A stretch of DNA of 19,608 nucleotides from JALYQB01 sp035640155 (GTDB lineage: Bacteria; Actinomycetota; Actinomycetes; Mycobacteriales; Pseudonocardiaceae). The translations under genes and the position numbers were made by a program. Location of the stretch: positions 1 through 19,608 of the forward strand of contig DASQWR010000062.1 in the NCBI GenBank assembly GCA_035640155.1, read 5' to 3'. The stretch's first letter is position 1. Each line of letters begins with the position of its first letter. Positions 1 to 8,160 of this stretch are shown piece after piece. The notes beneath the pieces are model-generated. The model did not search any database. It saw only the letters and a program-made list of their open reading frames with translations, and was not told the DNA's origin.

Positions 1-16
1 GTTAGCGTGCTGCGGT

Positions 17-997
17 GTGAAGGTCGTGGTGCTGGTCGGCGGCGTCGGGGGAGCCCGGTTCCTGCTAGGGGTCAAGGCCGCACTGGGCCTGGCCCCGCTC
101 GGCGGGAGCCCGGGTGCGCACGAGGTCACCGCGGTGGTCAACACTGGGGACGACATCTGGCTGCACGGGCTGCGCATCTGCCCCGACCTGGACACCTGCA
201 TGTACACCCTCGGGGGCGGCATCGACACCACCCGCGGCTGGGGCCGGTTCGACGAGACGTGGACGGTGCAGGGCGAGCTGGCCGCCTACGGGGCCGACCC
301 GGAGTGGTTCGGCCTGGGCGATCGGGACGTCGCCACCCACCTCGTCCGCAGCCGGATGCTCCGCGCGGGCTCCCCGCTCTCCGCGGTGACCGACAGGCTG
401 TGCAACCGGTGGCGGCCCGGGGTACGGCTGCTGCCGATGACCGACGACCGCTGCGAGACCCACGTGGTGGTGGTCGACGATGGCGGCGACCTCAGGGCGA
501 TGCACTTCCAGGAGTGGTGGGTGCGGCACCGCGCCGCACTGCCCGCTCGGGCGTTCGTGCCCGTCGGCGGGGATGACGCCGAACCCGGTCCCGGGGTGCT
601 CGACGCGATCGCGGATGCCGACTCGGTGCTGCTCGCCCCGTCGAACCCGGTGGTCTCGATCGGCCCGATCCTCGCGGTGCCGGGAATCCGCGGGGCGCTG
701 CGCGCCACCCGGGCCCGGGTGGTCGGGCTGTCCCCCATCATCGGCGGGCGGGCGCTGCGCGGGATGGCGGAGGCGTGCCTGGCGGCGATCGGCGTGCCCA
801 GCGAGGCCGGCGCGGTGGGCCGGCACTACGGCGGGCGGGCCGGGGACGGGATCCTCGACGGCTGGCTGGTGCACCCCGGCGACGTGGCGACGGTACCCGG
901 GGCCGAGGTCCGCGCCACCCCACTGCTGATGTCCGATGTGGACGCCACCGCGGTGATGGCCCGGGTCGCGCTGGAGCTGGCCGGGGTCGCGGCGTGA
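17..997 (+). CDS. fbiA: FbiA/CofD, F420 core phospho-transferase
   Basis: Encodes a 326-residue CofD/FbiA family enzyme, close to the roughly 330 residues of mycobacterial FbiA. In actinobacteria this cytosolic enzyme transfers the phosphoenolpyruvyl moiety of an activated guanosine diphosphate onto the deazaflavin Fo, giving dehydro-F420-0 (family knowledge). Visible signatures are the N-terminal glycine-rich nucleotide loop LVGGVGGARFLLG (about residues 6-18), VNTGDD (about 41-46), the CPDLDTCMYTLGG segment (about 57-69), LLAPSNPVVSIGPIL in the second half, and GLSPIIGG. The start is GTG at 17, which puts the nucleotide loop at the expected place; an ATG is not available nearby. The stop at 995-997 overlaps the fbiB GTG by four bases, so the two are translationally coupled. 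The promoter lies outside the window. Confidence 0.95.
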   Translation: MKVVVLVGGVGGARFLLGVKAALGLAPLGGSPGAHEVTAVVNTGDDIWLHGLRICPDLDTCMYTLGGGIDTTRGWGRFDETWTVQGELAAYGADPEWFGLGDRDVATHLVRSRMLRAGSPLSAVTDRLCNRWRPGVRLLPMTDDRCETHVVVVDDGGDLRAMHFQEWWVRHRAALPARAFVPVGGDDAEPGPGVLDAIADADSVLLAPSNPVVSIGPILAVPGIRGALRATRARVVGLSPIIGGRALRGMAEACLAAIGVPSEAGAVGRHYGGRAGDGILDGWLVHPGDVATVPGAEVRATPLLMSDVDATAVMARVALELAGVAA

Positions 998-2337
998 CCA
1001 CCGACCACGCCGCGCGGGGCGAAGTCCGCATCCTGCCGGTGCCGGGGCTGCCCGAGTTCCGGCCCGGGGACGACCTGGCTGCCGCGATCGCCGACCGGGC
1101 ACCGTGGCTGGCCGACGGCGACATCGTGGTCGTCACCAGCAAGGTCGTGTCCAAGGTGGAGGGCCGCCTGGTCAGGGTCCCCGCCGACCCCGAGACGCGG
1201 GATGCCGCGCGGCGCAGGCTGGTGGAGTCCGAGGCCACCCAGGTGCTCGCGCGGCGAGGTCGCACCCTCATCACCCAGAACGCGCTGGGCATCGTGCAGG
1301 CGGCGTCCGGAGTGGACGCGTCCAACGTCGGCCTGGACGAGGTTGCACTGCTTCCCGAGGACCCGGACGCCAGCGCCGCCACGCTGCGGACCGCCCTGGC
1401 CGGGCTGCTCGGCGTGGACGTCGCGGTGGTCCTCACCGACACGATGGGCCGCGCGTGGCGGGTGGGCCAGACCGACGCCGCGATCGGAGCCGCGGGACTG
1501 GCAGTGCTGCATCGCTACGCCGGCTCCCACGACGCGCACGGCAACGAGCTGGCCGTGACCGAGGTCGCGGTGGCCGACGAGGCCGCTGCCGCCGCCGATC
1601 TGGTGAAGGGCAAGCTCGGCGGGGTACCGGTGGCCGTGCTGCGGGGCATGGGAGGTGCCGACGACGGGTCGGTCGCGGCGGAGCTGGTTCGTCCGGCCGA
1701 CGACGACCTCTTCCGGCTGGGTACCGACGAGGCCATCGCGGCTGGTCGGCGGGAGGCGGTGCTGCTGCGGCGCTCGGTGCGCTCCTTCACCTCCGAGCCC
1801 GTGGACGCCGAGGTGCTGCGCCGCGCGGTCGGGGTCGCGCTGAGCGCACCGGCGCCGCACCACACTCGCCCGGTGCGCTTCGGGTGGCTTCGCGACCCGG
1901 TCCGGCGCACCCGGCTGCTGGACGCGATGGCGGACGCCTGGCGCGCCGACCTGCGGTCCGACGGCCTGCCCGAGGAGGCGATCGAGCGCCGGATCGGGCG
2001 AGGTGAGCTGCTGCGCAGCGCCCCCGAGGTGCTGCTGCCGTTCGCGGTGCCCGACGGGGCGCACGACTACCCGGACGCCCGCCGCCGGGCAGCCGAGGAG
2101 ACCATGTTCACCGTCGCGGTCGGCGCGGCGGTGCAGGGGCTGCTGGTGGCGCTCGCCGTCGAAGGGCTCGGGTCGTGCTGGATCGGCTCGTCGATCTTCT
2201 GCGCGGACGTGGTGCGCGCCGAGCTGGACCTGCCCGAGGGGTGGCGTCCGCTCGGCGCGGTGGCCGTCGGCCACCCATCGGATCCACCGGTCCCGCGTGA
2301 ACTACGGGACCCCGACGACGAACTGGTGCTGTGGTGA
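994..2337 (+). CDS. fbiB: FbiB, F420 gamma-glutamyl ligase with nitroreductase-fold C-terminus
   Basis: A 447-residue, two-domain protein, the same size as mycobacterial FbiB. The N-terminal half (about residues 1-245) is a CofE-type F420-0:gamma-glutamyl ligase, with VVVTSKVVSKVEGR, LITQNALGIVQAASGVDASN, LTDTMGRAWRVGQTDAAIG and LVKGKLGGVPVAVLRG visible. The C-terminal half (about 255-447) is an FMN-binding nitroreductase fold starting at RRSVRSFTSEPVD and including GLGSCWIGSS. In actinobacteria the C-terminal domain reduces dehydro-F420-0 and the N-terminal domain adds the poly-gamma-glutamate tail (family knowledge). The GTG at 994 is chosen because it overlaps the fbiA stop as GTGA and puts the ligase domain at the right distance from the N-terminus; the frame is open further upstream but that reading lies inside fbiA. 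Confidence 0.95.
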   Translation: MTTDHAARGEVRILPVPGLPEFRPGDDLAAAIADRAPWLADGDIVVVTSKVVSKVEGRLVRVPADPETRDAARRRLVESEATQVLARRGRTLITQNALGIVQAASGVDASNVGLDEVALLPEDPDASAATLRTALAGLLGVDVAVVLTDTMGRAWRVGQTDAAIGAAGLAVLHRYAGSHDAHGNELAVTEVAVADEAAAAADLVKGKLGGVPVAVLRGMGGADDGSVAAELVRPADDDLFRLGTDEAIAAGRREAVLLRRSVRSFTSEPVDAEVLRRAVGVALSAPAPHHTRPVRFGWLRDPVRRTRLLDAMADAWRADLRSDGLPEEAIERRIGRGELLRSAPEVLLPFAVPDGAHDYPDARRRAAEETMFTVAVGAAVQGLLVALAVEGLGSCWIGSSIFCADVVRAELDLPEGWRPLGAVAVGHPSDPPVPRELRDPDDELVLW

Positions 2338-2915
2338 ACGCGCCGATTCGCACACCTGCCGCAGCGGTGCACGCCGATGCGGTCGCCCTGTTGACCCGGT
2401 GGGTATCGCCCGAGGAGGACCAGCGGGCACTGCGCCACGCGTTCCTCGCCTTCCTCGGCGCCAGGCCGGATGCCTGTGCCCGCTCGTGCTTACCCGGGCA
2501 CCTCACCGCCTCGGCGCTGGTGCTCTCGCACGACGGGCGCCGCGTGCTGCTCACCCTGCACCCGAAGGTGGGGCGGTGGGTGCAGCTCGGCGGGCACTGC
2601 GAGGACGAGGACACCGGGCTGGTGGCCGCGGCGCTGCGGGAGGCGGCTGAGGAGTCGGGCATCGACGGGCTGGTGATCGAGCCCGAACCGCTGCACCTCG
2701 ACGTGCACCCCATCACCTGCTCGCTCGGGGTGCCGACCCGGCACTTCGACGTGCGCTTCCTGGTGCGCGCACCGGCCGGAGCGGCCGCGATCCGCAGCGC
2801 CGAGTCCGTCGACCTGGCCTGGTGGCCGGTCGACGCTCTGCCCACCCGCGTCGACACCATCCCGCATCTCGTGCGACTCGCTCTGGGCCGCAGTTCAGGC
2901 CCAGTCCTGAAATGA
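2334..2915 (+). CDS. NUDIX hydrolase
   Basis: A 193-residue NUDIX hydrolase, third gene of the fbiAB operon. The Nudix box lies at about residues 86-110 and reads GGHCEDED, an Ala/Leu-rich spacer, then REAAEESGI, supplying the REx(2)EExG metal-binding core. The spacing between the second glycine and RE is 14 residues, one more than in the classical box. A conserved C-terminal SxDLAWWPVDALP segment follows. Substrate unknown; the family hydrolyses nucleoside diphosphates linked to another moiety, and a housekeeping role linked to F420 or nucleotide-sugar turnover is only a guess from context. The start could be GTG 2331 or GTG 2334; 2334 forms the same GTGA overlap with the upstream stop as the fbiA-fbiB junction, so I prefer it. 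A decayed copy of its 3' end lies at 3862-4000. Confidence 0.88.
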   Translation: MNAPIRTPAAAVHADAVALLTRWVSPEEDQRALRHAFLAFLGARPDACARSCLPGHLTASALVLSHDGRRVLLTLHPKVGRWVQLGGHCEDEDTGLVAAALREAAEESGIDGLVIEPEPLHLDVHPITCSLGVPTRHFDVRFLVRAPAGAAAIRSAESVDLAWWPVDALPTRVDTIPHLVRLALGRSSGPVLK

Positions 2916-2958
2916 GTTCACACCGAAAGCCAACTCACGGCGTTCCGGATGCGACGAC
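2791..2958 (+). repeat. Diverged direct repeat, copy A
   Basis: Spans the last 125 bases of the NUDIX gene, the 19-base gap, and the last codons of vapC. It aligns with copy B at 3862-4023 over its whole length with scattered substitutions and a few indels. The best-conserved block is 21 identical bases at 2796-2816. This is the intact copy. Confidence 0.8.
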
Positions 2959-3348
2959 GCGGGCCTGGACGTCGGGAAGCTCACCGAAGCGGGCGTTTCC
3001 GTCGGTGGTGACCAGGACCCGGCTGGTGGCCCGCGCGGTCGCGGCGATGATGAGGTCATGGGCGCCGCGAGGCGTACCGGTGCGCGTCACGTGTGCCAGC
3101 AACGCGGCGTGGTGCTCGGCGACAGCCGGGGTGTAGTCCACCACCGGGGCGACCGCCAGGACGTCGTCCAGGAACGCGCGCTGCGCGGCCCGGCGGCCCT
3201 GGTCGTCATCGAGCAGGACTCCGGTCAGGTACTCCGCGACCACCACGGCCGGCAGCGCCACGTCGTCCTCGTCGGTCATCGCGCCCAGGTCCAGCCGGCC
3301 ACGAACACCGGCGACCAGCACGCCGCTGTCGAGGATCAGTCGCGCCAC
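2935..3348 (-). CDS. vapC: VapC-like PIN-domain toxin
   Basis: A 137-residue PIN-domain ribonuclease, the toxin half of a type II toxin-antitoxin pair. The four acidic metal-binding residues expected of the family are visible: D7 in RLILDSG, E39 in VVVAEYLTG, D98 in GAHDLIIAATA, and D116 in VTTDGNARFGEL. VapC proteins cleave RNA, often tRNA, when not bound by their antitoxin (family knowledge; target unknown here). The start is the GTG at 3348, just before the conserved beta-strand RLILD; the frame is open upstream but that part overlaps the antitoxin. It overlaps the 3' end of the antitoxin gene by 13 bases, so the two are co-translated. It converges with the NUDIX gene, leaving only 19 bases between the stops. 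All catalytic residues are present, so this copy is probably functional. Confidence 0.88.
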   Translation of the reverse strand: MARLILDSGVLVAGVRGRLDLGAMTDEDDVALPAVVVAEYLTGVLLDDDQGRRAAQRAFLDDVLAVAPVVDYTPAVAEHHAALLAHVTRTGTPRGAHDLIIAATARATSRVLVTTDGNARFGELPDVQARVVASGTP

Positions 3349-3602
3349 GGGTCGGCATCCGACGCTGCCGAAGCCGCCTCGTGCGCAGCGGCAACGTGAG
3401 CGACAAACGCGTCGTCGACGCCGACGCGGCTGTGCCAACGACGGAAGACGTCGAGCAGCGCCCCACCATTGGCCCGGGGCACCGGCACGATGAGCGCAAC
3501 CCGTCGCCCACCGCGGGTGACCACGATCGTCTCGCCGTGCTCGGCGTCATCCAGTACAGCCGAGAACCTCCGGGAGGCCTCGGACGCCGACATCTCGCGC
3601 AT
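3336..3602 (-). CDS. vapB: Phd/YefM-family antitoxin of the vapC pair
   Basis: An 88-residue Phd/YefM-type antitoxin. The N-terminal DNA-binding part reads SASEASRRFSAVLDDAE then GETIVVTRGGRRVALIVP (about residues 5-41), the usual pattern for the family; the C-terminal acidic and alanine-rich tail (about 55-88) would wrap the toxin. It should bind the downstream PIN toxin and repress its own promoter (family knowledge). ATG at 3602 is used; a second ATG at 3593 (MSASEAS) is an equally plausible start. The upstream stretch contains two tandem GAATCAGA copies (3618-3633), a candidate operator. Pairing of a Phd-fold antitoxin with a PIN toxin is common in actinobacteria. Confidence 0.88.
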   Translation of the reverse strand: MREMSASEASRRFSAVLDDAEHGETIVVTRGGRRVALIVPVPRANGGALLDVFRRWHSRVGVDDAFVAHVAAAHEAASAASDADPWRD

Positions 3603-3617
3603 ATACTCAGACTAGCT

Positions 3618-3633
3618 GAATCAGAGAATCAGA
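3618..3633. promoter_or_regulatory. Tandem 8-base repeat upstream of vapB
   Basis: Two head-to-tail copies of GAATCAGA sit 16-31 bases upstream of the vapB ATG, inside a stretch that is distinctly more AT-rich than its surroundings. Antitoxins of this family usually bind repeats over their own promoter, so this is a candidate operator. No convincing -35/-10 pair could be assigned. Confidence 0.3.
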
Positions 3634-3663
3634 GAGAGCCGCGTCCGCAGACACATCGAGTAG

Positions 3664-3840
3664 TTGCCCAGCGGCTCGTACCGCGCTGTCTACGGCTGCC
3701 TCGACCCACTCACACGCAAACAGCGCCAGCTCCGCGAGACGGCCAAGACCTACGACGAAGTCCAGAAGTCGCTGACCAGGCTCCAGCGACAGGTCGACCT
3801 GGACCAGCACCCGAGGTCCCACCTCACCGTCCGTCAGGAC
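3664..3840 (+). pseudogene. Tyrosine-type integrase, N-terminal relic
   Basis: Only the N-terminal arm-binding and start of the core-binding region of a phage or ICE-type tyrosine recombinase survives. The readable peptide contains GSYRAVYGCLDPLTRKQRQL, then RETAKTYDEVQKSLTRLQ, QVDLDQHPRS and LTVRQ, which matches the common actinobacterial integrase opening (a xGSYRAxVYxGxDPLTGK beta-hairpin domain, then the TxxEAxxxLxxLxxxVDxxRHP helix). The catalytic domain with the R-H-R-Y residues is entirely absent. The frame begins right after a stop at 3661-3663, and the homology ends near 3840, where a decayed copy of the NUDIX gene tail begins, so the stub is cut at a recombination junction. The identification rests on recognised family pattern, not on a search. 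It is evidence that a mobile element once inserted here. Confidence 0.72.
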
Positions 3841-3861
3841 ACCACCCGGGAGCGACCGCAG

Positions 3862-4023
3862 TCCGGAGCGCCGAGTCCGTCGACCTGTCCTGATGGCCGG
3901 TCGACACGCTGCCCACCGACGCCCTCCCGCATCTCACCCGACTTGCTGTGACCGCCGTCCCGATCCAGTCGAGAAGTGAGCTCTGGCCGAAAGGTCAGCT
4001 CACGGCCTTCCGGATGCGATGAC
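3862..4023 (+). repeat. Diverged direct repeat, copy B (NUDIX tail relic)
   Basis: A decayed duplicate of copy A. The first block at 3867-3887 is identical to 2796-2816. The NUDIX frame is broken by indels, but blocks such as the 12 bases GGATGCGA(T/C)GAC at the end remain recognisable. It directly abuts the integrase stub on its left and runs on its right into a vapC remnant. One reading is that copies A and B are the two ends left by an element that inserted at the NUDIX 3' end; another is an old tandem duplication. Confidence 0.78.
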
Positions 4024-4117
4024 CCGGGGACCCTGGTCGTCATCGAGCAGGACTCGGGCCAGTACTACGCGATCGCTACAGCCGGCCACGAACGCCGGCG
4101 ACCAGCGCCGCCGCGGA
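4000..4117 (-). pseudogene. Collapsed vapC remnant
   Basis: Three blocks of vapC survive in the right order but with the sequence between them deleted: the C-terminal RVIASGRP (compare RVVASGTP in the intact gene), the middle block VLLDDDQG at about 4029-4062 (matching 3202-3240 of the intact gene), and an N-terminal block at about 4075-4105 matching 3291-3320. Of the catalytic residues, two are lost with the deletions (the acid in the HDL motif and in TTDGN). A minus-strand reading frame spans 4000-4263 by chance, but no intact PIN domain can be encoded. This is a second, dead copy of the 2935-3348 toxin. Confidence 0.75.
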
Positions 4118-4297
4118 TGTACTGCCATTAACGTCTCCATATCGCGCAAGGGCCATCTGTGGCCATTACCTCCCGCGGTACCACGGTTCAGACGCGGTTG
4201 AACCCGATCGCTAGCGTGCGCGGCTGTGAGGTTGTAACACTGGCGCACCGCCGCGCGGTACAACGGTCACGATGAGCACGCACGGAGACCCGGGCTG

Positions 4298-7200
4298 GTG
4301 ATGAGCCGGATCGATCCTCGCCTGCTGGAGACTGCCCGGAGGTCGGTCAACTTCGGCGTGCTCGAACCGATCGAGCCGTTGCTCGCCCTCTACGGTGCCG
4401 GCGCCGAGTCCAGTGTCTACAGCGATCCCAACGCCGCGCTCATCAAGTGCCGGCAGTTCGGCGAGGTGCTGGTCGAGCAGCTGCTCCGGCGCTCCTCGAC
4501 CCGCGTAGAGAGCTCTCGCCAGGTCGACCGGATCAGGGCTCTCGAAGACGCCGGGGTGCTCACCGAGGTCACGGCCAACGCGTTGCATGAGGTGCGCAAG
4601 GCCGGCAACGACGCCACCCACTCGCACCTGTTCAACGTGCGCATCACGGTCAACGCGCTCGCGCGCTGCTTCCAGCTCGGCATGCTGCTGCACCGCGCAG
4701 TCTCCGGCGATCGGACGGTGCACACGTTCGTCCCGCCCCAACCGCCCCAGGCGTCTGCGGCCACCACCGTTGAGGACCGGCAGCAGCTCGCGGCGCTGGA
4801 CGAGCAGTACCAGGCCTCGAAGGCTGAGCTGGCCGAAGCGCTGACCGTGCTGACCGCGGCCACGTCGTCGAGAGACGCCGAGGCGCAGGCCCGACGGCAG
4901 GCTGAGCTCGAGCTGGAACGCGCCCGAAAGACGCAGCAGGAGACGGCGGCAGCGCTCGCCGAGCTGCAACGCCAGCTCGCCGAGTTCCAGGATGCCCTCG
5001 CTACCACCGCGGCCGAGCCAGTGACCCTCGCCGGACGGGCAGCGTTCATCGAGCGGGCACGCCGACCGCGCCCGCTGTCCGAGGTGGCGGCGCGCCGCGT
5101 CATCGACGGCAGCTGCGCGCCGCGGGCTGGATCGTGCAGGACTACGGCGACGCCAACCCGCTGGCCGGCCAGGGTGTCGCCGTGCGGGAGTTCCGGCTTA
5201 CCACGGGCTTCGCGGACTACCTGCTGTACGTGGACACGAAGATCGTCGGCGTCATCGAGGCGAAGCGGGAGGGGACCTCGCTGGTCGAGGTCGAGGGGCA
5301 GACCCGCCGCTACGCCGAGGGGCTCCCAAAGGACGCGCAGCTAGCGACGTGGCGCCGGGACGAGCCGCTGGCGTTCTGCTACGAGTCCACTGGCGCGGAG
5401 ACCCGCTTCACCAACCGCCTGGAGCCCGACCCGCGGTCCCGCGAGGTCTTCTCGTTCCACCGGCCCCGCACGCTCGCCGACTGGATGGCGCGCGCCGACG
5501 CCGAGCCCGAGGCTCCCACACTTGTCGACCGCATCCGCGCGCTGCCCGCGCTCGACCGTGCTGCGCTGTGGCCAAACCAGGTGGACGCGGTGCTGGGCAT
5601 CGAGCGCTCGCTCGGCCGTCGGCATCCGCGGGCGCTGGTGCAGATGGCGACCGGCGCGGGCAAGACGTTCGCCGCCGTCACGGCGACCTATCGCTCATCC
5701 GGCACGCCGGCGCGTCACGGGTGCTGTTCCTGGTCGACCGCAACAACCTCGGCGAGCAGGCCGAGGGAGAGTTCACCAACTACACCGCGCCCGACGACGG
5801 GCGACGGTTCGGCGACCTGCACAACGTGCAGCGGCTCGCCGGGTGCCGGGTGCACGACTCGACGAACGTCGCGATCTCCACGATCCAACGGCTGTTTCGC
5901 ATGTTGCAGGGCGAGGACGTGCCCGCTGCCGACATCGAGATCAATGCCGAAGGAGCGCCGGACGAGCCGCCCACGCCGGTCGAGGTCGTCTACAACGCCG
6001 CGATCCCACCGGAGACGTTCGACCTCATCGTCGTCGACGAGTGCCACCGCTCGATCTACGGCAGGTGGCGCGCCGTGCTCGAGTACTTCGACGCCCCGAT
6101 CGTCGGCCTGACCGCCACACCCACCAAGCAGACACTCGGATTCTTCGACCAGAACATCGTCAGCGAGTACAGCTACGAGAAATCCGTGGCCGACGGCGTC
6201 AACGTGCCGTTCTCCGTCTACCGGATCCGGACGCGGATCACCGAGCAGGGCGCCTCGATCGAGGCCGGCACGGTCGTGCCGGTGCGCGACCGGAGGACGC
6301 GGGCGAGGCGCTACCAGGAGCTGGAGGACGACTACTCCTACTCGGGCGCTCAGCTCGGTCGCGCGGTGATCGCCGAGGACCAGATCCGCACGGTGCTGGA
6401 GACGTTCCGCGACCGGCTGTTCGCCGAGATCTTCCCGCGCCGCAGCGCCGTGCCGAAGACGCTCATCTTCGCCAAGGACGACAACCACGCCGACGTCATC
6501 GTCCAGCAGGTGCGCGAGGTGTTCGGGAAGGGGCAGGACTTTGCCACCAAGATCACCTACCGGTCGAAGAACCAGGGCAACTACCCGAAGAGGTTGCTCC
6601 AGGAGTTCCGCAACAGCGTGTCACTGCGGGTGGCGGTGACCGTCGACATGATCGCCACGGGGACCGACGTGCGAGCCATCGAGTGTGTGTTCTTCCTGCG
6701 CGAGGTGCGCTCGGCGGTGTACTTCGAGCAGATGAAGGGCCGCGGGGCGCGGATCATCGGGGCCGACGAGTACGCCGTCGTCACCCCGGACGCCGTCGGC
6801 GGGCGCACGAAGGACCACTTCGTCATCGTCGACGCCGTCGGCGTGACCGACTCCCCGCTGGTCGACGCCACCCCGATGGAGCGGCTCTCACCGTCGGTGT
6901 CGCTCGAGACTCTGCTGCACAAGACCGGCACGCTGACGATCACCCCGGACGAGGTGTCGACGCTCCTCGCCCGCCTGAACGCGTTGGAGCGCCAGCTCAC
7001 GCCGCCGCAGCGCGACGAGCTGGCGGCCGTCGCCGGCGGACCGAGCCTGCGCGACATCGTCCGCCAGCTCGGGACGGCCGCCGACCCCGACGCCGTGTTC
7101 ACCACGCGAGCCGACGGCGGCGAGGACGCTGTCGCCGCTCTCATGCGGGACGCGGTCGCGCCGCTGACCGGCAACCCGGACCTGCGCGACCGGATCCTGG

Positions 7201-7844
7201 AGATCCGCCGCGAGAAGGACATCCTGTTCGATGAGGTGAACGCCGACGAGCTGCTGGGTGCGGATCGGGTCGACCACGGTCGGGAGCCAATGGACCGGGT
7301 GGCGTCGTTTCGCAACTTCCTGCGCGACCACACCGACGAGCTGGCCGCGCTCCAGGTGCTGCACGGCAGCGGCTCCGGCCGGCCGACGTACGCGCAGCTG
7401 GCCAAGCTGGCCGAGCGAGTGGCGCGGGTCCCGGCGATCGGCGCGGTCGACTGCCTCTGGCGGGCCTACGCCGAGCTGGGTGAGGTAGCCGAGCCATCGC
7501 ACCGAGCCGGCGTCGTGGACCTCGTGACGATCCTGCGACACGAGTTGGCCAAGGACCACGGGGAAGCGGCAGACCGGATCGACCCGTTCGCCTCGGTCAT
7601 CGAAGCGAGGCTGGAGGCGTGGCTGGCCGCCCAGCGGGCGCGCGGGGTGGAGTACTCGGAGCCGGAACGATGGTGGATGCGGGTCTGCGACGTCGTGAAA
7701 AGCTCTCTCGTCGTGGAGATGGACGACCTGGACCGCACGCCGTTCACCGAGCGCGGGGGCACCTTCGGTTTCGTGCGCGACTTCGGGGACGCCGAGCGGG
7801 CGCGGGCGGTGCTCAACGAGCTGAATCAGGAACTCACGGCGTGA
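4298..7844 (+). pseudogene. hsdR: Type I restriction endonuclease subunit HsdR, two frameshifts
   Basis: When two single bases are restored, the gene encodes about 1182 residues, a normal length for HsdR. Order of domains: a DUF4145-like helical N-terminus (about 20-130), a charged coiled coil (about 165-240), the nuclease domain with DYLLYVDTKIVGVIEAKREG (PD-(D/E)xK core, about 300-335), an SF2 translocase with Walker A MATGAGKT (about 450), the DECH box (about 581), LTATPTK (about 605), ATGTDVRAIE and QMKGRGAR (about 787-820), and an EcoEI-type C-terminal domain. Frameshift 1 is at 5107/5108, where one base (probably C) is missing and restores IDRQLRAAGW; frameshift 2 follows 5694, where one C restores TYRLIRHAGASRVLFLVD. 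Without these, the product ends at 5344, or in frame 2 at 6111; the last piece, 5695-7844, is open but has no evident start. A GGAG at 4284-4287 precedes GTG 4298 (or ATG 4301). Confidence 0.93.
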
Positions 7845-8160
7845 GGGAGCTGCCGCCGGGGTGGGCATGGGGAACCATCGGTGACATTAGCGGAGTCGCT
7901 TCGGGCGGAACACCTAGCAGCAAAGACGCAGATAATTGGAATGGCGATGTCTCCTGGATCACGCCAGATGACCTCGCCAGGAACCAGCACAGGCACATCT
8001 CCAAGGGCCGCCGCAGCTTAAGCAAGCTGGGCCTAGAATCCAGTGCAGCCCGAGTTGTTCCGCCAGGCTCGGTGGTCTTCAGCTCGCGGGCACCCATAGG
8101 CTACGTCGCTATCGCGAAAGAGCAGTTGACGTGAACCAGGGATGCAAGGTAGCGCTAGCA
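7841..8160 (+). pseudogene. hsdS: Type I specificity subunit HsdS, N-terminal fragment
   Basis: Starts at GTG 7841, overlapping the hsdR stop as GTGA, and reads ELPPGWAWGTIGDISGVASG, then DVSWITPDDLA, VVPPGSVVFSSRAPIGYVAIA and KEQLT, the typical opening of a first target-recognition domain of HsdS. The frame stops at 8132-8134, but shifting by one base (a base missing after 8130) recovers the conserved TVNQGCKxL motif, after which homology ends near 8155. So about 105 residues of a protein that is usually about 400 remain: both conserved central and distal repeats and the second recognition domain are gone. The region is lower in GC (56 of 100 bases at 7881-7980 by hand count) than the genes beside it, as is common for exchangeable recognition domains. 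No functional specificity subunit can be made. Confidence 0.85.

Noticed and set aside
65..1102. Long minus-strand frame of 345 codons over fbiA
   Set aside because: It is antisense to a well-recognised gene and its proline- and arginine-rich product is the usual by-product of high-GC codon usage.
826..2274. 482-codon minus-strand frame over fbiB
   Set aside because: No family motif, composition of a shadow frame; fbiB on the other strand explains the region.
4231..4264. GTTGTA...TACAAC inverted repeat upstream of hsdR
   Set aside because: Arms are only 6 bases with a 22-base spacer, which can occur by chance; no promoter elements or regulator gene nearby to support it.
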